In this document: positions 1 through 7,548 of the stretch, one piece after another | Layout: each line of letters starts with the position of its first letter | How positions within the stretch are numbered: position 1 is the first letter of the stretch | DNA from: Streptococcus sp. oral taxon 056 str. F0418 | GTDB taxonomy: Bacteria; Bacillota; Bacilli; Lactobacillales; Streptococcaceae | DNA: 64,000 bases | Assembly (NCBI RefSeq): GCF_000220065.1 | Contig: NZ_AFQU01000001.1 | Span: 124,001-188,000, forward strand | Direction: 5' to 3' | Translations under genes and position numbers: made by a program | Notes under the pieces: model-generated | Databases searched by the model: none | Seen by the model: the letters and a program-made list of their open reading frames with translations, nothing else | What the model was told of the DNA's origin: nothing

Positions 1-1347
1 CGAGCGAACGCCAGTGTTGACGGTAAAATATTGCCATATATCTCGATCAAGCCCTGCTTTAGCAATCTCCTCACGAAGGATGGCATCTGATTCACGGACT
101 GTTTCTAATTTTTCCTCTGTGATTTCGCCCATGACACGGATTGCAAGTCCTGGACCAGGAAATGGTTGTCGCCATACAATATGATCTGGCATGCCAAGCT
201 CAGTACCTAAAGCACGAACTTCATCTTTATAGAGAGTATTGAGTGGCTCAATTAGCTCAAATTGCATATCCTCGGGTAGACCACCGACATTGTGGTGAGA
301 TTTAATTGTTTGAGCTGTATCAGTTCCGGACTCGATAACATCAGTATAAAGTGTTCCTTGTGCTAGGAATTTTACATCTTTAAGCTTACTTGCTTCATCG
401 TCAAAGACATAAACAAACTCATTCCCAATAATTTTACGTTTTTGCTCGGGATCTGATACTCCAGCAAGTTTATCAAGAAAACGCTTGGCTGCATCAGCCT
501 TGACGATATTGAGACCAAACTTGCCACCTAGCATATCCATTACCTGATCAGCTTCGCCCTTACGTAAAAGCCCGTGGTCAACAAAAATACAAATCAATTG
601 ATCGCCAATCGCTTTTTGTAAAAGAACTCCAACAACAGAAGAATCCACACCTCCAGATAAGCCTAGAAGAACTCGCTTGTCTCCAACTGTTTCGCGGATT
701 TTCTTGATTTGCATGTCAATAAAGTTGTCCATTGACCAATCGCCTTTTGCACCACAAATATTTAGAGCAAAATTGCGTAAAATTTCATATCCAAACTCGG
801 AATGACGTACTTCAGGATGGAATTGGATACCATAAATTCTTTTTTCTGAATGTTCAATCGCAGCAAAAGGACAGTCAGCAGAAGTGCCGGTGCGGATAAA
901 GTCTGCAGGGATTTCAGTTACTGCATCTCCATGACTCATCAAAACAAGCTGTTTCTCAGGTGTACCCTCAAAAAGAGGAGATGAAGTGCGATTCAATGTT
1001 GATTGGCCATACTCACGGTTTCCTGTATCACCAGCTGGTACAACTTTTCCTCCCAGTTTATGGGTCAACAACTGCATACCATAGCAAATTCCCAAAATAG
1101 GAATACCTAGCTCAAAAATATCAGGATCAATATCAAAAGAACCTTCTTCATAAACAGAATTTGGGCCACCTGATAGAATAATTCCGACAGGATTTATCTC
1201 ACGAACTTCTGAGGCAGTGATTTTGTTGCTTTTTAATTCTGAATAAACACCAATCTCACGAATTCGACGAGAGATAAGCTGATTATACTGGCTACCGTAA
1301 TCTAATACGATAATTTTTTCAACATCTTGCAATTCAGATTTAGTCAT
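1..1347 (-). CDS. guaA: GMP synthase (glutamine-hydrolysing), C-terminus cut by window edge
   Basis: Cytoplasmic enzyme that aminates XMP to GMP using glutamine and ATP, the last step of de novo guanine nucleotide synthesis. The reverse strand is open from an ATG at 1347 to base 1, giving 449 codons of a family that is about 520 residues long. The N-terminal class I glutamine amidotransferase domain shows the nucleophile motif GICYGMQ and the FHPE histidine motif. It is followed by the ATP-pyrophosphatase P-loop LSGGVDSS and part of the C-terminal dimerisation domain. The start has a GGGAAGGG ribosome site just upstream. It is transcribed divergently from the neighbouring gntR-like gene. The identification is secure; only the C-terminus is missing. 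Confidence 0.97.
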   Translation of the reverse strand, partial: MTKSELQDVEKIIVLDYGSQYNQLISRRIREIGVYSELKSNKITASEVREINPVGIILSGGPNSVYEEGSFDIDPDIFELGIPILGICYGMQLLTHKLGGKVVPAGDTGNREYGQSTLNRTSSPLFEGTPEKQLVLMSHGDAVTEIPADFIRTGTSADCPFAAIEHSEKRIYGIQFHPEVRHSEFGYEILRNFALNICGAKGDWSMDNFIDMQIKKIRETVGDKRVLLGLSGGVDSSVVGVLLQKAIGDQLICIFVDHGLLRKGEADQVMDMLGGKFGLNIVKADAAKRFLDKLAGVSDPEQKRKIIGNEFVYVFDDEASKLKDVKFLAQGTLYTDVIESGTDTAQTIKSHHNVGGLPEDMQFELIEPLNTLYKDEVRALGTELGMPDHIVWRQPFPGPGLAIRVMGEITEEKLETVRESDAILREEIAKAGLDRDIWQYFTVNTGVRS

Positions 1348-1427
1348 CTTGTCCCTTCCCAAAAAGAATATATTTTTACTTATTTTAACATAAATAAATG
1401 GCTTTTTCCATCGCTATGAAGTAAATG

Positions 1428-1456
1428 TTGACTTTTATTTAGATTGATAATACAAT
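1428..1456 (+). promoter_or_regulatory. Sigma-70-type promoter of the gntR-like gene
   Basis: TTGACT at 1428-1433 and TACAAT at 1451-1456 are separated by 17 bases. Transcription would begin near 1463, leaving a leader of about 27 bases with an AAAAGGAG ribosome site (1477-1484) before the ATG at 1490. Confidence 0.6.
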
Positions 1457-1489
1457 TATGTTAAAAAGGAAATCAAAAAGGAGATAACT

Positions 1490-2187
1490 ATGCTCCCCGC
1501 TTATTTACAAATCCATGATCAATTAAAAAAGAAATTGATGATGAAGTTTGGCGAATCGGTCAGCGATTACCCAGCGAACGTGATTTAGCTGAATTGTTTA
1601 AAGTTAGTCGTATGACACTTCGACAAGCTATTACTCTTCTGGTAGAAGAAGGAGTATTGGAGAGACGCGTTGGAAGTGGTACATTTGTGGCAAGTACACG
1701 TGTTCAAGAGAAGATGCGCGGTACTACCAGTTTTACCGAGATTATGAAATCTCAAGGGAAAACACCATCCAGTCAGCTTATTTCTTACCGCAGGACTCTT
1801 CCAAGTAAGCAAGAAGTGGAAAAATTAGGAATTGATAAGACGGAAAATATTATCCGAATGGAACGGGTTCGCTATGCTGATAAGTTACCGGTAGTCTACG
1901 AAGTTGCCTCTATTCCAGAGAAATTCATCAAGAATTTTAATAAAGAAGAAGTGACTAGCCATTTCTTCCAAACTTTGCAAGAACATGGTTATAAAATCGG
2001 AAAATCACAACAGACAATTTACGCTCGATTAGCTAAAGAAAAAATTGCACATTATCTCGAAATCCCTCGTGGACATGCGATTTTGGGCCTAACGCAGATT
2101 TCCTATTTTGAAGATGGTACAGCTTTCGAATATGTAAAAAGCCAGTATGTTGGAGAGCGTTTTGAATTTTATCTTGAAAATAATTAA
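1490..2187 (+). pseudogene. GntR/HutC-family transcriptional regulator, frame broken at an A6 tract
   Basis: DNA-binding repressor with an N-terminal winged helix and a C-terminal UTRA effector domain. The natural start is the ATG at 1490 with a good ribosome site. It encodes [14 protein letters not shown] and then stops at 1586-1588 in that frame. The rest ([19 protein letters not shown] onward, then the helix-turn-helix [13 protein letters not shown] and a UTRA domain with RMERVRY) continues in another frame to 2187. The switch falls on A6 at 1525-1530, followed by G. One extra A, or a -1 slip on A-AAA-AAG, joins the two parts into about 232 residues, a normal length for the family. Streptococci carry this regulator beside guaA. 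It could be a sequencing error, a real mutation or programmed frameshifting. Confidence 0.8.
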
Positions 2188-2335
2188 TTACATAATTTAT
2201 TTTATGCAAAAACACCCTTATTATTGTGGTGTTTTTATATACATTAAAAATAAAACAGGAGACGATTAAGCATCATTTCAAGATAATCTATATGATTTTT
2301 TGTTGGCTAAAGTAGAGTTTAGTAAGCTTTTTTGG

Positions 2336-2341
2336 TATAAT
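2336..2341 (+). promoter_or_regulatory. Extended -10 (TGg-TATAAT) immediately before ylxM; leaderless candidate
   Basis: TATAAT at 2336-2341 is preceded by TGG, an extended -10. The -35 region (2313-2318) is weak. The expected transcription start is near 2348-2349, which coincides with the second ATG of ylxM at 2349 and leaves no room for a ribosome site. Confidence 0.55.
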
Positions 2342-2348
2342 AATGTCT

Positions 2349-2681
2349 ATGGAAATCGAAAAAACGAATCGAATGAATGCTCTATTTGAGTTTTATGCTG
2401 CGCTTCTGACAGACAAGCAAATGAATTATATTGAGCTTTACTATGCGGATGATTATAGTCTAGCTGAAATTGCTGAAGAGTTTGGTGTCAGTCGTCAGGC
2501 TGTGTACGATAATATTAAACGAACAGAGAAAATTTTAGAAGATTATGAAATGAAGCTCCATATGTATTCGGACTATGTTGTAAGAAGTCAAATCCTTGAA
2601 GAGATTGCTAAGACTTATTCTAACGATGCTTTCCTTCAAGAAAAAATTTCTGTCTTATCTAGTATTGATAATAGAGACTAA
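2349..2681 (+). CDS. ylxM: YlxM/p13-family helix-turn-helix protein (UPF0122)
   Basis: Small cytoplasmic protein encoded next to ffh in Firmicutes; in streptococci the family modulates signal recognition particle activity. It has 110 residues from the ATG at 2349. The N-terminal half resembles sigma-70 region 4, with the helix-turn-helix [20 protein letters not shown] around residues 38-58. The C-terminal half is helical and charged. An in-frame ATG at 2343 would add two residues, but the -10 box ends at 2341, so 2349 is favoured and the message is probably leaderless. ffh starts 73 bases downstream on the same strand, consistent with a two-gene operon. Confidence 0.93.
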   Translation: MEIEKTNRMNALFEFYAALLTDKQMNYIELYYADDYSLAEIAEEFGVSRQAVYDNIKRTEKILEDYEMKLHMYSDYVVRSQILEEIAKTYSNDAFLQEKISVLSSIDNRD

Positions 2682-2754
2682 AAGATTCTGACACTCGAAA
2701 CTGATGGAAAATACCGTTTCCAGCTAAGATTTAAGAAAATAGGAGAAAAGTTAT

Positions 2755-4329
2755 ATGGCATTTGAAAGCTTAACAGAACGTTTGCAAAACGTCTTTAAAA
2801 ATCTGCGTAAAAAAGGAAAAATTTCAGAGAGTGATGTTCAGGAAGCAACCAAAGAGATCCGCCTAGCCCTCTTAGAAGCTGATGTTGCTTTGCCAGTAGT
2901 CAAAGACTTTATCAAGAAAGTTCGTGAGCGGGCTGTCGGTCATGAGGTTATCGACACCCTCAATCCAGCGCAACAGATTATCAAGATTGTTGATGAAGAG
3001 CTGACAACTATCCTGGGCTCTGATACTGCTGAGATTATCAAGTCACCAAAGATTCCGACTATTATCATGATGGTTGGTTTGCAAGGGGCTGGTAAGACCA
3101 CCTTTGCTGGGAAGCTTGCTCATAAGCTCAAGAAAGAAGAAAATGCTCGTCCGCTCATGATTGCGGCGGATATTTACCGTCCTGCAGCCATTGATCAGCT
3201 GAAAACACTTGGACAGCAAATTGATGTTCCTGTCTTTGCTTTAGGTACAGAAGTCCCAGCTGTTGAGATTGTCCGTCAAGGTCTGGGGCAGGCAAAAGCC
3301 AACCACAATGATTATGTCTTGATTGATACAGCTGGGCGTCTTCAGATTGACGAAAAGCTTATGCAGGAGCTGTCTGATGTCAAAGCGTTGGCTAACCCGA
3401 ATGAAATCCTCTTGGTTGTCGATGCCATGATCGGTCAGGAAGCAGCTAACGTCGCTCGCGAATTTAACAGCCAACTGGAAATGACTGGGGTTATCCTGAC
3501 CAAGATTGATGGCGATACCCGTGGTGGTGCAGCCTTATCTGTCCGTCAGATTACTGGTAAGCCTATTAAATTTACTGGTACCGGGGAAAAAATCACTGAC
3601 ATCGAAACCTTCCACCCAGACCGCATGTCCAGTCGGATTCTGGGTATGGGGGACATGCTGACTCTGATTGAAAAAGCCTCTCAGGAATACGATGAGAAAA
3701 AATCGCTTGAAATGGCTGAAAAGATGCGGGAAAACACCTTTGATTTCAATGATTTCATCGATCAATTAGACCAAGTGCAAGGCATGGGACCAATGGAAGA
3801 TTTGATCAAAATGCTACCTGGTATGGCTAGCAATCCTGCTCTTAAAAACTTTAAAGTTGATGAAAGAGAAATTGCCCGCAAGCGAGCCATTGTTTCTTCG
3901 ATGACACCTGAAGAACGTGAAAATCCTGATTTATTGACGCCGAGTCGTCGTCGTCGAATTGCTAATGGTTCAGGGAATAGCTTTGTAGATGTGAATAAAT
4001 TTATCAAAGATTTTAATCAATCAAAACAATTGATGCAGGGTGTTTTGTCAGGTGATATGAGCAAGATGATGAAGCAAATGGGACTCAATCCAAACAATAT
4101 GCCTAAAAACATGCCAGGAGGCGGTGCAATGCCAGATATGTCGGCCCTTCAAGATATGATGGGTCAAGGTGGCATGCCGGATATGTCAGCCTTGGGAGGA
4201 GCTGGTATGCCTGATATGAGCCAAATGTTTGGCGGTGGCCTCAAAGGTAGAATTGGAGAATTTGCTATGAAGCAATCCATGAAGCGCATGGCAAATAAAA
4301 TGAAAAAAGCTAAGAAAAAACGGAAATAA
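2755..4329 (+). CDS. ffh: Signal recognition particle GTPase Ffh (SRP54)
   Basis: Binds signal sequences and the SRP RNA and delivers ribosomes to FtsY at the membrane. It has 524 residues in the usual N-G-M order. A helical N domain is followed by the G domain, with P-loop GLQGAGKTT near residues 108-116, then DTAGRL and TKIDGD. The methionine-rich M domain starts around residue 300. The start has an AGGAGAAAAG ribosome site. The C-terminal tail is unusual: MPDMS occurs three times (MPDMSALQ, MPDMSALG, MPDMSQMF) before a basic lysine/arginine end. It is downstream of ylxM and ends at a terminator hairpin. Confidence 0.98.
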   Translation: MAFESLTERLQNVFKNLRKKGKISESDVQEATKEIRLALLEADVALPVVKDFIKKVRERAVGHEVIDTLNPAQQIIKIVDEELTTILGSDTAEIIKSPKIPTIIMMVGLQGAGKTTFAGKLAHKLKKEENARPLMIAADIYRPAAIDQLKTLGQQIDVPVFALGTEVPAVEIVRQGLGQAKANHNDYVLIDTAGRLQIDEKLMQELSDVKALANPNEILLVVDAMIGQEAANVAREFNSQLEMTGVILTKIDGDTRGGAALSVRQITGKPIKFTGTGEKITDIETFHPDRMSSRILGMGDMLTLIEKASQEYDEKKSLEMAEKMRENTFDFNDFIDQLDQVQGMGPMEDLIKMLPGMASNPALKNFKVDEREIARKRAIVSSMTPEERENPDLLTPSRRRRIANGSGNSFVDVNKFIKDFNQSKQLMQGVLSGDMSKMMKQMGLNPNNMPKNMPGGGAMPDMSALQDMMGQGGMPDMSALGGAGMPDMSQMFGGGLKGRIGEFAMKQSMKRMANKMKKAKKKRK

Positions 4330-4341
4330 GAGGAAAATAAC

Positions 4342-4387
4342 AGACTAAGGGAATTTCTTTTCATTATTTGAACTCTCTTAGTCTTTT
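4342..4387 (+). terminator. Rho-independent terminator after ffh
   Basis: AGACTAAG (4342-4349) pairs with CTTAGTCT (4377-4384) and is followed by a T-rich stretch. The loop is long and could pair internally. Confidence 0.65.
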
Positions 4388-4473
4388 ACTTTTCATTTAC
4401 TAATTTAGAGGTAATTGCTTTTGTTACATAAATTTATTTCTGTAAAGAATAGAAAGATAATAAAACTTTGAAA

Positions 4474-4914
4474 ATGAAAGACATTCTTCATAGGTATTAC
4501 GGTGAACTTGATCTGATAAAAGAAAAATGGAATGAAGACTATGAAAGCATTTTGATTAAGCCAAAGAATAATGATCAAGCATATAAAAGATGCCGTTTGG
4601 CAAAGAGAACCCCAAAAAAAGAAGGCTACTTTACAGTCTTTTGGAAAAAAGACCAAGATAACAAGAATATCCCTTATAGTGATGAGGACTTGGGCGACGA
4701 ACTGATTATTGTCGTGATAGATAGCTGTCATTGCGGTTTATTTATCATTCCCCAAGAGGTGGCTATCAGTAAAAAGATTCTCTCTACAAAGGATTCTCAA
4801 GGAAAGATGGCCATGCGATTTTATCCGCCCTGGTGTACAAATTTAAATAAAACAGCTCAGACAACACAAAAATGGCAACTGGATTATTTTCAAAAAATCA
4901 AATTAGAAGAATAA
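4474..4914 (+). CDS. MepB-family protein
   Basis: Uncharacterised small cytoplasmic protein of the MepB family, named after the gene next to the MepA efflux pump in Staphylococcus; no biochemical role is established. It has 146 residues from the ATG at 4474 (a TTG at 4468 would add two). Family hallmarks visible are RLAKRTPKKEGYF, the VFWKKD segment, FIIPQEV, a KGKMAMRFYPPW-like block (here QGKMAMRFYPPW) and a C-terminal QKWQLDYF. No convincing ribosome site precedes the start. It sits alone between the ffh terminator and its own strong terminator, beside the chromosome-dimer resolution locus. It may have been gained separately from its neighbours. Confidence 0.85.
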   Translation: MKDILHRYYGELDLIKEKWNEDYESILIKPKNNDQAYKRCRLAKRTPKKEGYFTVFWKKDQDNKNIPYSDEDLGDELIIVVIDSCHCGLFIIPQEVAISKKILSTKDSQGKMAMRFYPPWCTNLNKTAQTTQKWQLDYFQKIKLEE

Positions 4915-4925
4915 GTTTTCGCTAA

Positions 4926-4966
4926 AACAAGACAGAGTTTAGTTTCTCAATTCTGTCTTGTTTTTA
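4926..4966 (+). terminator. Strong terminator after the mepB-like gene
   Basis: An 11-bp stem, AACAAGACAGA (4926-4936) with TCTGTCTTGTT (4952-4962), is followed by a T run. Confidence 0.9.
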
Positions 4967-5011
4967 TATTATCTGTTTGTAGTAAAGTCAGATAATATAG
5001 ATCCCTCTATT

Positions 5012-5044
5012 ATCTTTCCGAAAAACTATAATTTTCTTGAAAAA
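5012..5044 (+). other. difSL-type chromosome dimer resolution site
   Basis: ATCTTTCCGAAAAACTATAA is followed immediately by TTTTCTTGAAAA, just upstream of xerS. This matches the atypical single-recombinase dif site known from streptococci and lactococci, which lies next to xerS at the replication terminus. XerS would bind the two arms and resolve chromosome dimers with FtsK. Gene orientation flips around this position, as expected at a terminus. Known: the xerS/difSL pairing. Seen: the sequence and its position. Confidence 0.85.
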
Positions 5045-5065
5045 TATATCTAGATATGCTATACT
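5037..5065 (+). promoter_or_regulatory. xerS promoter overlapping difSL
   Basis: TTGAAA (5037-5042) and TATACT (5060-5065) have a 17-base spacer. The -35 box is contained in the right end of the difSL site. Confidence 0.6.
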
Positions 5066-5093
5066 ACTCTTATAGAAAAAACGGAGAATTGTA

Positions 5094-6164
5094 ATGAGAC
5101 GTGAACTGTTATTAGAAAGAATTGATAAGCTCAAGGCTACTATGCCCTGGTACATTCTGGAATATTACCAGTCTAAGCTGGCGGTGCCTTATAGTTTTAC
5201 AACCTTATATGAATATCTCAAAGAATATGATCGCTTTTTTAACTGGGTGCTCGAATCTGGTATCACAGATGCTTCGCATATTGCTGAGATTTCTCTCTCG
5301 GTCTTGGAAAACATGACCAAGAAAGACATGGAGGCCTTCATTCTGTATCTACGAGAGCGTCCGCTTCTCAATGCTAATACGACCCAAAACGGTGTTTCGC
5401 AGACAACCATTAACCGAACACTTTCAGCTTTGTCCAGCCTCTACAAATATTTAACAGAGGAAGTGGAAAACGAGCAGGGTGAGCCCTACTTCTATCGAAA
5501 TGTGATGAAAAAGGTTGCTACTAAGAAGAAAAAGGAAACTCTGGCTGCTCGCGCAGAGAATATCAAGCAGAAGCTCTTTTTAGGGGACGAGACGGAAGAA
5601 TTTCTCCAATATATCGATACAGAGTATCCTAAGAAACTCTCTAACCGCGCTCTGTCATCTTTTAACAAAAACAAAGAACGTGATCTGGCCATCATTGCTT
5701 TACTGCTAGCTTCTGGTGTTCGTCTGTCTGAAGCTGTAAATCTGGATCTGAAAGACATCAACCTCAAAATGATGGTTATTGAAGTGACTAGAAAAGGCGG
5801 GAAAAGAGACTCTGTCAATGTTGCTGCTTTTGCAAAGCCCTATTTAGAAGAATATCTTAGCATTCGAAGTAAGAGATATAAGGCCGAAAAGACGGATACG
5901 GCCTTCTTTTTGACGGAATACCGTGGCACTCCTAATCGAATCGATGCTTCCAGTGTCGAAAAAATGGTAGCCAAGTATTCTGAGGACTTCAAGGTGCGAG
6001 TGACGCCTCATAAGCTTCGCCACACACTTGCTACACGTTTATATGATGCAACCAAATCTCAAGTTCTCGTCAGTCATCAGCTAGGGCATGCTAGCACTCA
6101 GGTAACGGACCTCTACACCCATATTATCAATGATGAGCAAAAGAACGCCTTGGACAAACTATGA
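5094..6164 (+). CDS. xerS: Tyrosine recombinase XerS
   Basis: Site-specific recombinase that resolves chromosome dimers at difSL; streptococci use this single protein instead of XerC and XerD. It has 356 residues, the expected length. An N-terminal SAM-like DNA-binding domain occupies roughly residues 15-150. The catalytic domain shows all active-site residues: Arg210 (ASGVRLSE), a beta-hairpin lysine near 234-237, His306 and Arg309 ([13 protein letters not shown]), His332 (LGHAS) and Tyr341 (TDLYTHI). It is read away from the adjacent dif site and followed by its own terminator. It should not be mistaken for a phage integrase, since no phage or attachment-site context is present. Confidence 0.97.
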   Translation: MRRELLLERIDKLKATMPWYILEYYQSKLAVPYSFTTLYEYLKEYDRFFNWVLESGITDASHIAEISLSVLENMTKKDMEAFILYLRERPLLNANTTQNGVSQTTINRTLSALSSLYKYLTEEVENEQGEPYFYRNVMKKVATKKKKETLAARAENIKQKLFLGDETEEFLQYIDTEYPKKLSNRALSSFNKNKERDLAIIALLLASGVRLSEAVNLDLKDINLKMMVIEVTRKGGKRDSVNVAAFAKPYLEEYLSIRSKRYKAEKTDTAFFLTEYRGTPNRIDASSVEKMVAKYSEDFKVRVTPHKLRHTLATRLYDATKSQVLVSHQLGHASTQVTDLYTHIINDEQKNALDKL

Positions 6165-6189
6165 TGTAACATAATTTTAAATATGTAAC

Positions 6190-6236
6190 AAAAGAGTGAA
6201 ACATCTAAAATAGATTCTCGCTCTTTCTTTTATAAA
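6190..6236 (+). terminator. Terminator after xerS
   Basis: AAAGAGTGA-like left arm (from 6191) pairs with a CTCGCTCTTT right arm (ending near 6226), followed by CTTTTAT. Confidence 0.6.
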
Positions 6237-6365
6237 AACTCAATCCAATAATTACGATGGGGTTCAACAATCAGCGGTTTGCCCCAGAAGTGCTTGAGAT
6301 GTTCTAGATTTGTTGCTGTAACTGGTCGATTTTTGGTGTTGTACTTTTCAGCGCTTTCTCTAGTT
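6230..6365 (-). pseudogene. Decayed C-terminal coding remnant, family not recognised
   Basis: The reverse strand is open without any start codon for about 45 codons and ends at a TAA (6230-6232). The peptide ends with HFWGKPLIVEPHRNYWIEFL and earlier reads ESAEKYNTKNRPVTA. The composition looks like real protein, but there is no ATG, GTG or TTG start and no ribosome site, and an in-frame TAA lies immediately upstream. I do not recognise the family. The likeliest reading is the tail of a deleted gene left between xerS and lplA. It overlaps the xerS terminator. Confidence 0.45.
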
Positions 6366-6393
6366 ATGAAGCAATTTAGTTAATTGCTTCATA
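6365..6393. repeat. Perfect 12-bp inverted repeat with 5-base loop
   Basis: TATGAAGCAATT (6365-6376), loop TAGTT, then AATTGCTTCATA (6382-6393). It is followed on + by AAAACTTTTTT. It lies at the edge of the coding remnant and beyond the lplA terminator. It could be a terminator for rightward transcription or the scar of a mobile element. Confidence 0.7.
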
Positions 6394-6452
6394 AAAACTT
6401 TTTTATGCATCTCTGTTCAGCACATGATTGAAATATCATTCTGTTTACATGA

Positions 6453-6481
6453 AAAACCAAACTCTTCGAGAGCTTGGTTTT
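6453..6481 (-). terminator. Terminator after lplA
   Basis: AAACCAA-CTCT stem, loop TCG, AGAG-TTGGTTT return, ending the lplA/aco transcripts on the reverse strand. Flanking A and T runs make it bidirectional. Confidence 0.8.
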
Positions 6482-6494
6482 CTTATATCATATT

Positions 6495-7484
6495 TTAACC
6501 AACGATAGCTTCAGCAATCTCTTCTCTGCTGATTCCAGCAAAGTAGCGACCAATTTCAATCGTTTCAAGAGCTTTAAGGACATCTTCTCGCTCGTATTTA
6601 ACACCGCGCAGCACATCTTCTACTGCTGCTACGTCTTCAATTCCAAAGAAGTCCCCATAGATTTTAATATCTTGAATCTTAGATTCAACAACATTGGCAA
6701 AGATTTCTACCTTACCACTGGTAAACTTGGTGCCACGACGCACGTTGTATTCAGGTGATTTACCGTAGTTCCAGTCCCAAGTTCCAAACTTGCTATCTCT
6801 GATTTGCTTGATTTCTTCCAGTTCTTTCTCAGAGAAGACATATTCTGTCATCTCTGGATATTCTTTCTTCATGTAGTCCAGAAGCAGGTCGCGGAATTCT
6901 TCGACAGTAATCTTTTTTGGCAATTCATTGACAATATTTGTCACGCGTGCACGAACGGATTTAACTCCTTTTGATTCAAATTTGTCTTTAGAGACTTTAA
7001 GTGCATTTGCTAAGACAGACAAATCAACATCAAAGAGCAGGCAACCGTGGTGCATGATACGGCCGTTGATATAGGCCTGCGCATTACCACAGAACTTCTT
7101 ACCGTCAATCTCCAGGTCATTGCGTCCAGTAAATTCAGCTTTTACTCCAAGCTCTGCCAAGGTATTGATAACTGGCGTAGAGAAGCTCTTGAAGTCAAAG
7201 GCGCGGTCTTCGTTTTCCTTTGAAATAATGGTGTAGTTGAGGTTATTTAGATCGTGATAAACAGCTCCTCCACCACTGATACGACGGACAACCTCAATGC
7301 CATGTTCACGAACGTAATCACGGTTAATTTCTTCGATGGTATTTTGGTGACGCCCCACGATGATAGAAGGTTTGTTTATCCAGAGCAGAAAAATTTCATC
7401 CTCGTCCAAAAGGTGCTTGAAAGCATATTCTTCTAGAGCAATATTAAAAGCTGTATCATTTGAATAGTTAACAATATATTTCAT
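6495..7484 (-). CDS. lplA: Lipoate-protein ligase
   Basis: Attaches lipoate, via lipoyl-AMP, to lysines of lipoyl domains. It has 329 residues with the BPL/LplA catalytic fold: the RRISGGGAVYHDLNN lipoate-binding loop near residues 70-90, the TGRNDLEIDGKKFCGNAQ segment near 120-140, and the C-terminal accessory domain present in long LplA proteins. It lies 64 bases downstream of the lipoyl-bearing E3 gene, so its substrate is probably encoded next door. A hairpin lies between the two. No lipoate synthase is visible here, which fits scavenging of external lipoate. Confidence 0.95.
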   Translation of the reverse strand: MKYIVNYSNDTAFNIALEEYAFKHLLDEDEIFLLWINKPSIIVGRHQNTIEEINRDYVREHGIEVVRRISGGGAVYHDLNNLNYTIISKENEDRAFDFKSFSTPVINTLAELGVKAEFTGRNDLEIDGKKFCGNAQAYINGRIMHHGCLLFDVDLSVLANALKVSKDKFESKGVKSVRARVTNIVNELPKKITVEEFRDLLLDYMKKEYPEMTEYVFSEKELEEIKQIRDSKFGTWDWNYGKSPEYNVRRGTKFTSGKVEIFANVVESKIQDIKIYGDFFGIEDVAAVEDVLRGVKYEREDVLKALETIEIGRYFAGISREEIAEAIVG

Positions 7485-7506
7485 AATCTTTCTCTTTATA
7501 AGACAG

Positions 7507-7545
7507 AGACTGGAACAATGATTTATGTCCAGTCTAATCTCTTTT
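7507..7545 (-). terminator. Hairpin between acoL and lplA
   Basis: AGACTGGA (7507-7514) pairs with TCCAGTCT (7528-7535). It could partly terminate transcription between acoL and lplA. T-rich sequence follows on + more clearly than on -. Confidence 0.5.
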
Positions 7546-7548
7546 TAA

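Noticed and set aside
1348..1427. Purine riboswitch before guaA
   Set aside because: The 80-140 base gap lacks the conserved junction sequences and a terminator.
5094..6164. Phage integrase
   Set aside because: Length, residues and the adjacent difSL site identify XerS; no phage genes or attachment repeats are present.
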